From Erwinia sp. E_sp_B01_1 (lineage in GTDB: Bacteria > Pseudomonadota > Gammaproteobacteria > Enterobacterales > Enterobacteriaceae): a stretch of 64,000 nucleotides of DNA. Under the pieces are notes generated by a model that worked only from the letters and a program-made list of their open reading frames with translations, was not told the origin of the DNA and searched no databases. The DNA lies in NCBI RefSeq assembly GCF_036865545.1, contig NZ_CP142208.1, positions 1 to 64,000 on the forward strand, given 5' to 3'. Positions within the stretch are counted from its first letter, which is position 1. Each line of letters opens with the position of its first letter. Below are positions 12,381 to 21,853 of this stretch, piece by piece. Position numbers and translations under genes: made by a program.

Positions 12381-13322
12381 ATGAAAATGAAAGTGCTGAA
12401 GCAGGCTTCCTTGCCTGCTCCCCTGATGGCGTCACTGGAATCACGTTACGAAGTGGTGGAATACAGTACGCTTACAGAGAGTGATTTTACCGGCCTGGCG
12501 GCAGAGTTTCAGGTGCTGCTGACCAATGGAGAAGCCGTGGTGACCAGAGAGCTGATTGCCTCCCTGCCGGAGCTGGCACTGATTGCGGTGTTTGGCGTGG
12601 GGTATGATGGTGTGGACGTAGAGGCGGCAAAAGCGCATCAGGTCGCCGTGACCCACACGCCAGATGTGCTGACCGAAGATGTGGCCGATCTGGCTGTCGG
12701 CCTGATGCTGGCAACATCACGCCAGATCCCCGGCGCGCAGGCATTTATTCAGCAGGGGAAATGGTCACAGGGAAGCTATCCGTGGACGCGAAAAGTTTCC
12801 GGGGCTTCGCTGGGGATTGTCGGAATGGGGCGGATAGGCCTGGCGGCAGCGAAACGCGCGCAGGCATTTGATATGACCATCGCTTACTGTAACCGCTCCC
12901 CCGTCAGCGAGGTGGCATACCGCTATCAGCCCGATGTAGTTGCTCTGGCAAAAGAGTGCGATTTTTTACTGGTGTGCGCACCTGGCACCGCCAGCAATCG
13001 TCATCTGATCAACCGCGAAGTGATGGATGCACTTGGCAGTGAAGGCATCCTGATCAATGTAGGTCGTGGCAGCGTGGTAGATGAGCAGGCGCTGATAGCC
13101 GCGCTGGAAGCCGGAACGCTGGGCGGTGCGGGGCTGGATGTGTTCAGCGAAGAGCCGCAGGTTCCTGAAGCGCTGTTTAATCGGGATAACGTGGTGCTAA
13201 CTCCCCATATGGCCAGCGCCACCTGGTCCACGCGCCGGGCAATGTCACAGCTGGTGGTGGATAATGTGGAGGCGTTCTTTGCCAACAGACCTTTGGTGAC
13301 GCCAGTACCCGAATCCCGCTGA
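12381..13322 (+). CDS. D-isomer-specific 2-hydroxyacid dehydrogenase (GhrB-like)
   Basis: 313 residues. The Rossmann NAD(P)-binding motif is [15 protein letters not shown], followed by NVGRGSVVDEQALIAAL, the acidic GLDVFSEEPQVPE, and the catalytic histidine region TPHMASATWSTR. Members reduce 2-keto acids such as glyoxylate, hydroxypyruvate or 2-ketogluconate. Immediate coupling to the MFS gene and position after dgoD suggest a 2-keto-aldonate reductase, perhaps making galactonate from 2-ketogalactonate; this substrate is inference. A second paralog, ghrB, lies at 20.8 kb. Confidence 0.88.
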   Translation: MKMKVLKQASLPAPLMASLESRYEVVEYSTLTESDFTGLAAEFQVLLTNGEAVVTRELIASLPELALIAVFGVGYDGVDVEAAKAHQVAVTHTPDVLTEDVADLAVGLMLATSRQIPGAQAFIQQGKWSQGSYPWTRKVSGASLGIVGMGRIGLAAAKRAQAFDMTIAYCNRSPVSEVAYRYQPDVVALAKECDFLLVCAPGTASNRHLINREVMDALGSEGILINVGRGSVVDEQALIAALEAGTLGGAGLDVFSEEPQVPEALFNRDNVVLTPHMASATWSTRRAMSQLVVDNVEAFFANRPLVTPVPESR

Positions 13323-13327
13323 ATGCA

Positions 13328-13359
13328 TTACCCTTAGCAACAGAGACGGCTAAGGGTAA
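13328..13359 (+). promoter_or_regulatory. Hairpin sequestering the yidR ribosome-binding site
   Basis: Perfect 11-bp inverted repeat TTACCCTTAGC (13328-13338) / GCTAAGGGTAA (13349-13359) with outer ATGC/GCAT pairing. The right arm contains AAGGGT, the only Shine-Dalgarno-like sequence before the yidR ATG at 13365. No T-run follows, so it is not a standard terminator. It could act as a translational switch or an mRNA-stabilising end of the dgo transcript. Confidence 0.55.
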
Positions 13360-13364
13360 GCATT

Positions 13365-14638
13365 ATGACGGAAACACAGCTGACGTTTGATCCACGCAAT
13401 CATCAACTCACCAACATCAATATCTGGACCGCAGACAGCCAGTGGCTGGTGTACGACGTGCGGCCAGATGGGGCCACGTTCAGCAGCCTGACTGTGGAAA
13501 GGGTCAACCTCAGTGGTCAGACGGAGGTGCTGTATCAGGCCAAAGAGGGCGCGCATGTTGGCGTGGTGACAGCCAGTCCGGAGCTGCCCCCTCGCTATGT
13601 CTGTATCCACGGCCCTGAGCATCCGGACAGCCAGTGGAAGTATGATTTTCACCATCGTCGTGGCGTGATTATTCAGCATGGCCGCGCGGAAAATCTTGAT
13701 GCCTGCGATATCACCCCTCCTTTTACCCCCGGTGCACTGCGCGGTGGTTCCCATGTGCATGTCTTCAGTCCCGACGGCTCGCGCCTCAGCTTCACTTACA
13801 ATGACCATGTGATGCACGAATTCGATCTGAAAGAGGATCTGCGCAATGTGGGTGTTGCAGTGCCCCTGCACGCCATCTGCCCCCTAAGCAGCATCCCAGA
13901 GAGTACGACGGCAGCCATTTCTGTGTGCTGGTCAGCAAGACCACGGCAACGCCGGTACCGGACAGCGATGACATCAACCGGGCTTATGAAGAGGGCTGGG
14001 TCGGAGAAGAAGGTTACCTGAAACACAATGGACACCGTCAGCGCTGGGCGCTGGCGTTTATTGGTGACACGCTGACGGAAAATGGCGATAAGGTGCCCGA
14101 GGTATTTATTGTGGATCTGCCCGAGAAAATGGCGGATTACGCCCTTCCGGGTGATGCTCCGCTTGAAGGCACGGAGAGCACCTTGCCCGCTCCGCCGGAA
14201 GGGACAGTTCAGCGCAGGCTGACTTTTACCCATCAACGCGCTTTTCCTGGCCTGGCGACTTCGCCTCGCCACTGGTTACGCAGTTCGCCAGATGGACGGT
14301 CGATAGCCTTTCTGATGAAGGATGACAGAGGCGTTGTGCAGCTCTGGGCAGTGGCACCAGAGGGTGGAGAGCCGCGGCAGATCACCAAAGCGACCAGTGA
14401 TATTCAGTCTGCCTTTAGCTGGCATCCGGAAGGACGAGCGGTGGCGCTGATCAATGACAACAGCGTGATGTTATGCGACACGGCAACAGGGAAACTTCGC
14501 AGGCTGACGGCAAGAACAGCTGAGGCACCGCTGGCCGATGCGGTAGTCTGTTCCCCCGACGGTTTGCATGTGGCTTACCTGCGCAAGGTCGGGGGATATC
14601 AGCAAATATTCACCGTCGGGTTAAGCGACAGTTTTTAA
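13365..14638 (+). pseudogene. yidR: YidR (DUF3748) beta-propeller protein, interrupted by one frameshift
   Basis: Two frames together encode one protein matching E. coli YidR throughout. The first frame runs from MTETQLTFDPRNHQLTN to about base 13880; the second continues from PKQHPREYDGSHFCVL to TAA at 14636-14638. The break is at a run of five C (13880-13884): adding one C restores a single frame of about 424 codons, close to E. coli's 415. YidR is a TolB/oligogalacturonate-lyase-like propeller (HHRRGVI, GGSHVHVFSPDG); its function is unproven. The gene converges on yidQ, the stop codons overlapping by three bases. A natural pseudogene and a homopolymer sequencing error are both possible. 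Confidence 0.88.
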
Positions 14639-15006
14639 GGCTGGTGGGAGGTACTGACCGGCATAGGGGCGGCCTGGGCCAGGCTTTCACTGGTATGATT
14701 CTGTTGCTCGCTTTGCAGCACGCGTTCACGGGGGGAGTCGGCCATGTTGTTGCTGCCTTTACGGTAGTAATCCCACGGCAGGAACAGCGTATCCACGACG
14801 GCTGAGAAAGGCAGGTCCAGGGCAGCCAGCGGACGCATTACCCAGCCGCTGTTGCTGTCGGCCACCACGGCCGCACCGGCACGGGTCCCGGAATAGTAGC
14901 CCTGTTCGGGGCCGGAATGGGTCATAAAGCTGGAGCACCCTGCGGTTCCAGCAAGTGACAGGCAGGCCATCAGGCCAGCGAAACGACACTTGTTCATTAC
15001 TCTCAT
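14635..15006 (-). CDS. yidQ: YidQ family lipoprotein
   Basis: About 123 residues. It has a signal peptide with a lipobox-like end (SLAGTAGC, cysteine near residue 23) followed by SSFMTHSG, then LDLPFSAVVDTLFLPWDYYRK, which matches the DUF1375 core of E. coli YidQ as I remember it. It is probably an envelope lipoprotein of unknown role. Several ATG codons lie close together (15015, 15012, 15006, 14997); 15006 is preferred for spacing from GAAGGG. Next to yidR and ibpA, as in E. coli. Confidence 0.85.
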   Translation of the reverse strand: MRVMNKCRFAGLMACLSLAGTAGCSSFMTHSGPEQGYYSGTRAGAAVVADSNSGWVMRPLAALDLPFSAVVDTLFLPWDYYRKGSNNMADSPRERVLQSEQQNHTSESLAQAAPMPVSTSHQP

Positions 15007-15168
15007 AATCATCATCCCTTCAGTCCCAGCAACGCTGGTCTGATTGTTATCGCCATCATGCAGGGAGGTCCCGGCCACTCTGTGGTGACTCATGCACTGG
15101 TCTGACGAAATCTTCCCTGAGTGTATGCCATTCGCGGCCCTATGGTTAAAATTTTTACGTTTGCACCC

Positions 15169-15196
15169 CTTGAAAGCCACCACGCTGTCACCATTT
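15169..15196 (+). promoter_or_regulatory. Sigma-32 heat-shock promoter of ibpA
   Basis: CTTGAAA at 15169-15175, 13-base spacer, then CACCATTT at 15189-15196, close to the RpoH consensus CTTGAAA-N(11-16)-CCCCATNT. Transcription would start near 15203, giving a leader of about 105 bases before ibpA. Confidence 0.8.
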
Positions 15197-15248
15197 TATT
15201 AGCAAGGTCACAAATGAGTATGCCGTAAGGGTACGTCATCCTGGCCTG

Positions 15249-15300
15249 CGACCTGTCCTTGATGGAAGGTCGGACATGTAATCTTGCTGATATTCAGGAG
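15249..15300 (+). promoter_or_regulatory. ROSE-like RNA thermometer in the ibpA leader
   Basis: The leader holds a hairpin CGACCT-G-TCC / GGA-AGGTCG (15249-15272). Just before the gene, TTGCT (15284-15288) can pair with the Shine-Dalgarno AGGAG (15296-15300). The UUGCU-SD pairing with a bulged G is the hallmark of ROSE thermometers controlling small heat-shock genes. Melting on heating would expose the ribosome site. Confidence 0.75.
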
Positions 15301-15307
15301 TCATAAA

Positions 15308-15724
15308 ATGCGTAACTTTGATTTAGCCCCACTCTACCGTTCATCTATTGGTTTTGACCGTCTGATCAACCTGCTGGAATCTAACCAGGGCCAGAGCAAC
15401 GGTGGCTACCCTCCTTATAATGTGGAGTTAGTAGCGGAAAACAAATACCGGATTACCCTTGCCGTGGCCGGGTTTGCCCAGAGCGAACTGGATATCACCG
15501 CCCACGACAATCTGCTGACCGTACGCGGTGCCCATGCTGAAGAACAGCAGGAGCGAACTTACCTGTATCAGGGCATTGCCGAGCGCAATTTCGAGCGCAA
15601 ATTCCAGCTGGCCGAACACGTAAACGTGCGCGATGCCAAATATGAAAATGGCCTGCTGTTTATCGATCTGGAACGCGTGGTGCCTGAAGCTAATCAGCCA
15701 CGCCGGATTGAAATTCTGAAGTAA
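15308..15724 (+). CDS. ibpA: Small heat-shock protein IbpA
   Basis: 138 residues (E. coli 137). The alpha-crystallin domain covers about residues 35-125, with [17 protein letters not shown] and the C-terminal IEI motif (RRIEILK) used for oligomerisation. IbpA binds aggregating proteins and hands them to DnaK/ClpB. The ATG at 15308 gives [19 protein letters not shown] and follows CAGGAG. The companion gene ibpB found next to it in E. coli is absent; a terminator and avtA follow. Confidence 0.97.
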   Translation: MRNFDLAPLYRSSIGFDRLINLLESNQGQSNGGYPPYNVELVAENKYRITLAVAGFAQSELDITAHDNLLTVRGAHAEEQQERTYLYQGIAERNFERKFQLAEHVNVRDAKYENGLLFIDLERVVPEANQPRRIEILK

Positions 15725-15740
15725 TAAGTCAGTCAGTGAA

Positions 15741-15768
15741 GGGCCGCACAGCAGTGCGGCCTTTTTTT
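15741..15768. terminator. Intrinsic terminator after ibpA
   Basis: GGCCGCAC-AGCA-GTGCGGCC stem with seven T on the plus strand. It reaches the avtA stop codon, so it serves mainly ibpA. Confidence 0.9.
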
Positions 15769-17017
15769 ATCCTTCCTGATGCGCCCGTTCGATCTCTTCA
15801 GCGAGGATGGAGATCCCCCGTTCAATTTTGTCACTGTCCGGCACGTAGTTCATCCGCATACACTGATGGGGATGCGGCCATTCCTGCTCCAGACCCGGGA
15901 AGAAGAAGTGGCCCGGTACCATCAGCACGCCCCGTTTTTTCAGCCGCTGATAGAGGACCTCAGTGGAAACCGGTAAATCTTTGAACCACAGCCAGAGGAA
16001 AATTGCCCCTTCTGGTTTATGTATCAGGCAGCGATCTTCGGATAAATAGCGGCGAATAACGGCAATCGTCTGATTCACCCGCTGCTGATAAAAAGGCTTA
16101 ATCACCTCTTCCGATAACCGCAGCAGATCACCGCGCTGGATCATTTCGTTGGCTATAGCCGGGCCAATACTGCCTGGTGCCAGGCTGATGATGCCGTTCA
16201 TATTACTGATGGCCGAAATGACTTTTTCATCGGCAATAATGATGCCGCAGCGTGCACCCGGCAGGCCAAGTTTTGACAGGCTCATGCACAGGATGATGTT
16301 CGGATTCCACAGAGGACGCGCCTCGCTGAAAATAATGCCGGGGAAAGGCACACCGTAGGCATTATCAATCAGCAGCGGAATATCATGCTGTTGAGCAAGC
16401 ACATCCAGCTTCAGCAACTCTTCATCGGTGATCACATTCCCGGTTGGGTTAGTGGGGCGCGACACACAAATTAAACCGGTATCTTCAGCGATCTGCAGAT
16501 GCTCAAAATCAACGTGATATTTGAACTGTCCTTCCGGCAGCATCTCAATGTTGGGGCGGGTTGAGACGAACAATTCCTCATCCAGGCCGGCATCGGCATA
16601 GCCCAGATATTCCGGAGCCAGCGGGAACAGAACGCGCTTTTTGCTGCCGTCGGCACGGCGTCCGGCATAGAGGTTAAACAGATAAAAGAAGGCGCTCTGG
16701 CTGCCGTTGGTCAGGGCAATATTCTGCGGGCCGATTTGCCAGCCAAGCTCTTCACGCAGCAGCGCAGAGAGCGATTCCAGCAGGGTGGTTTTGCCGCGGG
16801 GGCCATCATAGTTGCAGAGTGCCTCCGCCAGCTTGCCTTCATCGTGCATCTGTTGCAGCAGCTTCTGAAAGTAGTCATTCATGGCCGGGATCTGGGCCGG
16901 GTTGCCGCCGCCCAGCATCACCGCACCCGGTGTGCGTAATCCTTCACCCATGTCTTCCATCAGGCGGCTTATGCCTGAATGCTGTGTAAATTTGTCACCG
17001 AAGGCGGAAAAGCTCAT
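15767..17017 (-). CDS. avtA: Valine-pyruvate aminotransferase AvtA
   Basis: 416 residues (E. coli 417). A fold-type I PLP enzyme transferring amino groups between valine or alanine and keto acids. The substrate/PLP regions SRPTNPTGN, LIDNAYGVPFPG and the PLP-lysine segment SLSKLGLPGARCG are intact. The N-terminus MSFSAFGDKFTQHSGI matches E. coli. Transcribed convergently to ibpA. Confidence 0.96.
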   Translation of the reverse strand: MSFSAFGDKFTQHSGISRLMEDMGEGLRTPGAVMLGGGNPAQIPAMNDYFQKLLQQMHDEGKLAEALCNYDGPRGKTTLLESLSALLREELGWQIGPQNIALTNGSQSAFFYLFNLYAGRRADGSKKRVLFPLAPEYLGYADAGLDEELFVSTRPNIEMLPEGQFKYHVDFEHLQIAEDTGLICVSRPTNPTGNVITDEELLKLDVLAQQHDIPLLIDNAYGVPFPGIIFSEARPLWNPNIILCMSLSKLGLPGARCGIIIADEKVISAISNMNGIISLAPGSIGPAIANEMIQRGDLLRLSEEVIKPFYQQRVNQTIAVIRRYLSEDRCLIHKPEGAIFLWLWFKDLPVSTEVLYQRLKKRGVLMVPGHFFFPGLEQEWPHPHQCMRMNYVPDSDKIERGISILAEEIERAHQEG

Positions 17018-17374
17018 AACGTGTTAACTACTTAGTGAGATCGTGTGGAGCTTTACCTTAACGCCAGCCCTGGCGGGATGCAATGCCAGGTTGGCGCCCT
17101 TCCGGCCAGGCCAGGCGAGGTGCTGCAAGGCGTGAGCGCAGGCCGCCGCCTGAAATGAACTCCTTATACTCGCTAACAAAATCATAAAAACTCCGCTTCA
17201 TAATTAACATAGCCACATCTCATAAAATGAAACAGCGTTTTGTTTTTATAAAAATAATGTATCAATAATAACTATTATCGACTTTGATCACAGTTTTAGC
17301 TGTCTCTTACTGGATATAGTAAGGCATCCGCGGCAGATGTCGCCACGCCTTATGAAATAATGGGATTAACCTGA
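17018..17374. promoter_or_regulatory. Intergenic region avtA / pectin-sugar operon with KdgR and CRP-like sites
   Basis: 357 bases with no gene. A KdgR-type box, AAATGAAACAGCGTTTTGTT (17225-17244), matches the consensus AATRAAAYNNYGTTTCATT closely. A CRP-like site around 17274-17295 has a good right half (TGATCACAG) and a weak left half. Both fit catabolite-controlled, KDG-inducible expression of the downstream genes. The avtA-proximal part shows nothing definite. Confidence 0.65.
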
Positions 17375-17848
17375 ATGATAGCCACGAATATTCATGATTA
17401 TTCTTTAATGCCGGGCTTTCCTGAAAAACTCAAAACATGTATTGGCAGTGCTCTGGATATTATCCGGGAAATGCCTGATGACGGAAGGCATGATATTCAC
17501 GGTGACGACGCTTTTGTGCTGGTTTCAAGTCCGCAGACAGAGCCACAGGAACAACGCCAGGCAGAATATCACTGTCGTTATCTGGATGTGCAAATCCTGC
17601 TGGAAGGCGCGGAAAAGCTGGGTTACGGCCTGACGCTGGCCACGGAAGATCCGCAGGATAATCAGCTGAAAACTCAGGATATCGCCTTTTGCCGGGATAT
17701 CCCCAGCGAACAGTTTTTAACTTTTGAACCGGGTAATTTGGTGGTGTTTTTCCCTCGTGAATATCATCGTCCGTTATGCGCTGTTAACGGGCCGGGGCAA
17801 AGAATTAAAAAAGCCGTATTAAAAGTGAATATGGATTTTCTCAGATAA
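17375..17848 (+). CDS. YhcH/YjgK/YiaL family protein
   Basis: 157 residues of the DUF386 cupin-like family (EbgC, YiaL, NanQ). Visible motifs are HGDDAFVLVSS-like (IHGDDAFVLV), YHCRYLDVQILLEGAEKLGY and FFPREYHRPLCAV, the last two carrying family metal-ligand histidines. NanQ acts as a sialate anomerase, so a sugar-acid mutarotase or isomerase role is plausible. Being first behind the KdgR box and upstream of kdgT links it to uronate metabolism. The precise substrate is unknown. Confidence 0.85.
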   Translation: MIATNIHDYSLMPGFPEKLKTCIGSALDIIREMPDDGRHDIHGDDAFVLVSSPQTEPQEQRQAEYHCRYLDVQILLEGAEKLGYGLTLATEDPQDNQLKTQDIAFCRDIPSEQFLTFEPGNLVVFFPREYHRPLCAVNGPGQRIKKAVLKVNMDFLR

Positions 17849-17938
17849 CAGACTCTCCGGTTACACCCTTTATTATTAAATAATCCGAGTTTCGGTGGGC
17901 TTTATTCGCACTTTTAAAATAAGGTTGAATAAATAAAA

Positions 17939-18955
17939 ATGAAAATAAAATACGCAATTGAAAAAATTCCCGGTGGGATGATGCTGGTCCCGTTATTTCT
18001 TGGGGCAATTGTCCATACCATCGCGCCGGACTCCGGAAAGTATTTCGGCTCATTTACTAATGGCCTGATGACGGGTACCGTGCCGATTCTGGCCGTGTGG
18101 TTTTTATGTATGGGAGCCTCGATCAAACTCAAAGCTACCGGCACTGTTTTACGCAAGTCGGGCACGCTGGTGGTGACCAAAATTGCCGTTGCCTGGGTCG
18201 TTGCGGCGATAGCCTCGCGGATGATTCCTGAGCACGGCGTTGAAGTCGGTTTCTTTGCCGGTATGTCCACGCTGGCGCTGGTTGCGGCGATGGATATGAC
18301 CAACGGCGGCCTTTACGCATCGCTTATGCAGCAGTATGGCAGTAAGGAAGAGGCCGGAGCATTTGTGTTGATGTCTGTGGAGTCCGGGCCATTAATGACC
18401 ATGGTTATCCTTGGAACGGCGGGGATTGCATCCTTTGAACCTCACGTTTTCCTCGGCGCAGTGCTGCCCTTTTTAGTCGGGTTTGTCCTCGGTAATCTGG
18501 ACCCGGATCTGCGGACGTTTTTCAGCAATGCGGTCCATACCCTGATCCCCTTCTTCGGCTTTGCGCTGGGTAATACCATCAACCTGAATGTGATTCTGGA
18601 AACGGGTTTGCTGGGCTGCCTGTTGGGCGTCAGCGTAATTATCGTCACCGGGATCCCGCTGATGATCGCCGACAAATTGATCGGTGGGGGCAACGGAACA
18701 GCGGGAATTGCAGCCTCAAGCTCAGCGGGTGCGGCCGTGGCCACACCGGTGTTGATCGCTGAAATGGTGCCGCACTTTAAGCCAATGGCGCCTGCCGCCA
18801 CGGCGCTGGTGGCAACCTCCGTCATTGTTACTTCAGTGCTGGTGCCGATCCTCACAGCCCTCTGGTCGAAACGCCATGCTGCGCCTGCAACCGTTCCGGT
18901 TTCTGCGGCACCCCGTGAAACCCCGGTGGCGATGCCGCCCGTTAAACGCGTCTGA
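17939..18955 (+). CDS. kdgT: 2-keto-3-deoxygluconate permease KdgT
   Basis: 338 residues with about ten hydrophobic segments; long stretches match E. coli KdgT ([49 protein letters not shown]). It is an inner-membrane proton symporter for KDG, the product of pectin and uronate breakdown. The C-terminal ~15 residues are Ala/Pro-rich and differ from E. coli. It precedes kduI by 60 bases in the same direction. Confidence 0.96.
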   Translation: MKIKYAIEKIPGGMMLVPLFLGAIVHTIAPDSGKYFGSFTNGLMTGTVPILAVWFLCMGASIKLKATGTVLRKSGTLVVTKIAVAWVVAAIASRMIPEHGVEVGFFAGMSTLALVAAMDMTNGGLYASLMQQYGSKEEAGAFVLMSVESGPLMTMVILGTAGIASFEPHVFLGAVLPFLVGFVLGNLDPDLRTFFSNAVHTLIPFFGFALGNTINLNVILETGLLGCLLGVSVIIVTGIPLMIADKLIGGGNGTAGIAASSSAGAAVATPVLIAEMVPHFKPMAPAATALVATSVIVTSVLVPILTALWSKRHAAPATVPVSAAPRETPVAMPPVKRV

Positions 18956-19015
18956 ATTTCACTCATGAAAAGGGCGAAGCCTGGTTCTCATCGCCCCTGA
19001 ACAGAAGGTAATGCT

Positions 19016-19852
19016 ATGCAAATTCGTCAAAGTATTCACAGCGATCACGCTAAACAGTTAGATACCACCGGCCTGCGCCGCGAGTTTTTGATTGAGTCCA
19101 TTTTTGAGGCTGATAAGTACACCATGACCTACAGCCATATTGACCGCATCGTGATTGGGGGAGTGATGCCCGTCAGCCAGAGCGTGGCATTTGCAGCGGA
19201 AGTGGGTAAGCAGTTTGGCGTCAGCTATTTCCTTGAGCGCCGCGAGCTGGGGGTAATCAATATCGGTGAAGCGGGAACCATCACCGTCGATGGTCACTGT
19301 TATGAAGTGGGCAACAAAGAGGCGTTGTATATCGGTCAGGGCGCGAAGGATGTGGTGTTTAACAGCGTCAGCGCGTCCAGCCCGGCGAAGTTTTACTACA
19401 ACAGCGCCCCGGCCCATACCGCTTATCCGCATCAACTGGTGAAACGCGACCAGGCTTCACAGCAGACGCTGGGCAGCCCTGAAACCAGCAATGTCCGCAC
19501 CATTAACAAATACCTGGTGCCGGATGTGCTGACCACCTGCCAGTTAACCATGGGGCTGACGGAACTGGCGGAGGGCAATCTCTGGAACACTATGCCTTGT
19601 CATACCCACGATCGCCGCATGGAAGCGTACTTCTATTTCAATATGGATGAGGAAACAGCGGTCTTCCATATGATGGGGGAGCCGCAGGAAACCCGACATC
19701 TGCTGGTGCATAACGAGCAGGCAGTGATCTCGCCAAGCTGGTCAATTCATTCCGGCGTCGGCACCAAAAGCTACACCTTTATCTGGGGAATGGTAGGGGA
19801 GAATCAGGTCTTTGACGATATGGACCACGTTAAAGTCAGCGAGCTTCGTTAA
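19016..19852 (+). CDS. kduI: 5-keto-4-deoxyuronate isomerase KduI
   Basis: 278 residues, identical in length to E. coli KduI. A cupin isomerase that converts 5-keto-4-deoxyuronate to 2,5-diketo-3-deoxygluconate. Zinc ligands lie in [16 protein letters not shown] and a later histidine in SWSIHSGVG. With kduD it handles unsaturated galacturonate released by pectate lyases. GAAGGTAATGCT precedes the ATG. Confidence 0.97.
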   Translation: MQIRQSIHSDHAKQLDTTGLRREFLIESIFEADKYTMTYSHIDRIVIGGVMPVSQSVAFAAEVGKQFGVSYFLERRELGVINIGEAGTITVDGHCYEVGNKEALYIGQGAKDVVFNSVSASSPAKFYYNSAPAHTAYPHQLVKRDQASQQTLGSPETSNVRTINKYLVPDVLTTCQLTMGLTELAEGNLWNTMPCHTHDRRMEAYFYFNMDEETAVFHMMGEPQETRHLLVHNEQAVISPSWSIHSGVGTKSYTFIWGMVGENQVFDDMDHVKVSELR

Positions 19853-19926
19853 GGCTGTTTTCCGGTCATGGCAGGCCATGGCCATTTCTGGGTGTCGCCG
19901 GTAATGCGGCCCAAAGGAGTGTTGAG

Positions 19927-20688
19927 ATGATTTTAGAGGCGTTCAGTTTACAGGGCAGTGTGGCACTGGTCACCGGTTGCGATACCGGCCTTGGGCAGGG
20001 CATGGCGGTGGGCCTGGCGGAAGCGGGTTGCGATATTGTGGGGATCAATATTGTTGAGCCAGCAGAGACTATCGAGCGGGTCACCGGCCTGGGGCGGCGT
20101 TTTCTTAGCCTGACGGCCGATCTCAGTGATACCCATAGCTTTGCGGGCCTGCTGGAAACAGCCGTCGCGGAGTTCGGTAAAATCGATATTCTGGTCAACA
20201 ATGCCGGGATTATCCGCCGCGAAGATGCGATCAATTTCAGCGAGAAGGACTGGGATGATGTGATGAACCTGAACATCAAATCGGTGTTCTTTATGTCACA
20301 AACGGTGGCGCGTCAGTTCATTAAGCAGGGAAACGGCGGGAAAATTATCAATATTGCCTCGATGCTCTCCTATCAGGGCGGGATCAGGGTGCCTTCTTAT
20401 ACCGCCTCAAAAAGCGCGGTGATGGGCGTCACCCGGCTGCTGGCCAATGAATGGGCGAAGCACGGCATTAATGTGAATGCCATCGCACCGGGTTATATGG
20501 CTACCAATAACACTCAGCAATTACGTGCGGATGAAGGGCGCAGCAGTGAGATCCTCGACCGTATCCCGGCCAGTCGGTGGGGCCTGCCGGAGGATATGAA
20601 GGGGCCGGTGGTTTTCCTGGCTTCTCCCGCTTCTGACTACGTCAATGGGTATACCCTGGCGGTGGATGGTGGCTGGCTGGCGCGTTAG
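19927..20688 (+). CDS. kduD: 2-deoxy-D-gluconate 3-dehydrogenase KduD
   Basis: 253 residues, the E. coli length. A short-chain dehydrogenase: nucleotide-binding TGCDTGLGQG, NNAGI, catalytic Ser in NIASMLSYQGG, and Tyr/Lys in YTASKSAV. It reduces 2,5-diketo-3-deoxygluconate to KDG with NADH. Preceded by AAAGGAG and separated from kduI by 74 bases. Confidence 0.96.
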   Translation: MILEAFSLQGSVALVTGCDTGLGQGMAVGLAEAGCDIVGINIVEPAETIERVTGLGRRFLSLTADLSDTHSFAGLLETAVAEFGKIDILVNNAGIIRREDAINFSEKDWDDVMNLNIKSVFFMSQTVARQFIKQGNGGKIINIASMLSYQGGIRVPSYTASKSAVMGVTRLLANEWAKHGINVNAIAPGYMATNNTQQLRADEGRSSEILDRIPASRWGLPEDMKGPVVFLASPASDYVNGYTLAVDGGWLAR

Positions 20689-20752
20689 CCAGAGTCGCTA
20701 CTCTCCACAAAGCGGGTCATGACTTATTGACTGGCAGCGTCGGGAAACTAAA

Positions 20753-20806
20753 AAGCCACCGGAAGGGGGTGTGCCCTGTCTGGGGCTCACTCCACAAGGG
20801 TGGCTT
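20753..20806. terminator. Long imperfect hairpin between kduD and ghrB
   Basis: AAGCCACC (20753-20760) pairs with GGTGGCTT (20799-20806), with further imperfect pairing inside. A and T flanks are short. It lies between convergent genes and may end either transcript. Confidence 0.5.
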
Positions 20807-20827
20807 CACTGTTATGCAGACGGGAAT

Positions 20828-21802
20828 TTATTTAATAATCTGCGGGTTAACGCAGTTTTTCTCCACTTTACCGCTCAGGGCAGCGATCAGGTTATCTACC
20901 GCATCGCGAGCCATACCGTAACGCGTTTCATGCGTTGCAGAACCGATGTGCGGCAGGGCCACCACGTTTGGCAGGCTCAGCAGCGGCGACTCCACAGGCA
21001 GCGGCTCCTGTTCAAACACATCCAGACCGGCAGCATGGATCGTCCCGTCCTTCAGCGCAGCAATCAACGCTTCTTCATCAATCACCGGGCCACGGCCTGC
21101 GTTGATCAATACCGCGGTGGATTTCATTTTCGCCAGCTGATCGCGACCAATCAAATGGTGAGTCTCATTGGTCAGCGGCAGGCTGATACAGAGGAAATCA
21201 GACTCTTTCAGCAGGGTATCCAGATCGCAGTAGGTGGCATCAAAGCGCTGTTCAGCTTCTTCGTGATGTTTACGTGCGTTATAAAGGATCGGCATACTGA
21301 AGCCCAGATGGGCGCGCTGAGCAAGCGCCAGACCGATGCGGCCCATTCCCAGAATACCCAGTTTTTTATGGTGGACGTCGATACCGAACCAGTCAGCACC
21401 GATGTTGCTTTTCCACTCCCCGGCTTTCACTCTTTCGGCAACTTCGGTGACGCGGCGGGCAGAGGCCAGCACCAGCGCCATCATGGTATCGGCCACCGTC
21501 TCCGTCAGCACCGTTGGGGTGTGCATCAGCACCACACCGCGATCGTTCAGGGCGGCGATATCGAAATTATCCACGCCTACAGAGACGCTGGAAGCGGCAC
21601 GCAGCCTGGGGGCTTTGGTCAGGAACTCGCCGTCAATCTTACCGCCTGACCCTAAAATGCCTTCAGCCTGCTGGAAAGCCTCTGCATGCTGGCTGAGCGT
21701 TTCAGGGGTCAGTCCGTTGATTTCCGTTACGGTGAAGTGTTCATCCAGTTTAGCGCGCAGGTCTTCCGGTAATTTCTTATAAAGCACCACAGAAGGTTTC
21801 AT
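20828..21802 (-). CDS. ghrB: 2-ketogluconate / glyoxylate-hydroxypyruvate reductase GhrB
   Basis: 324 residues (as E. coli GhrB/TkrA). A D-2-hydroxyacid dehydrogenase: [43 protein letters not shown] and the catalytic histidine in [14 protein letters not shown]. Last gene of the ptxS-kguE-kguK-kguT-ghrB run, where it takes the place of KguD and reduces 2-ketogluconate or its 6-phosphate. It is collinear with a transporter and kinase for that substrate, which supports the role. In E. coli ghrB lies next to yiaD, also nearby here. Confidence 0.94.
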   Translation of the reverse strand: MKPSVVLYKKLPEDLRAKLDEHFTVTEINGLTPETLSQHAEAFQQAEGILGSGGKIDGEFLTKAPRLRAASSVSVGVDNFDIAALNDRGVVLMHTPTVLTETVADTMMALVLASARRVTEVAERVKAGEWKSNIGADWFGIDVHHKKLGILGMGRIGLALAQRAHLGFSMPILYNARKHHEEAEQRFDATYCDLDTLLKESDFLCISLPLTNETHHLIGRDQLAKMKSTAVLINAGRGPVIDEEALIAALKDGTIHAAGLDVFEQEPLPVESPLLSLPNVVALPHIGSATHETRYGMARDAVDNLIAALSGKVEKNCVNPQIIK

Positions 21803-21853
21803 TCTCGTCTCCCTTTGAATTGAGGAACGGGCCAGCTGGCCCGTTTTGCATTT

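Noticed and set aside
20771..21649. 292-codon plus-strand open frame
   Set aside because: It lies antisense over ghrB, whose minus-strand product is a full-length, motif-complete dehydrogenase; the plus-strand translation has no known domain.
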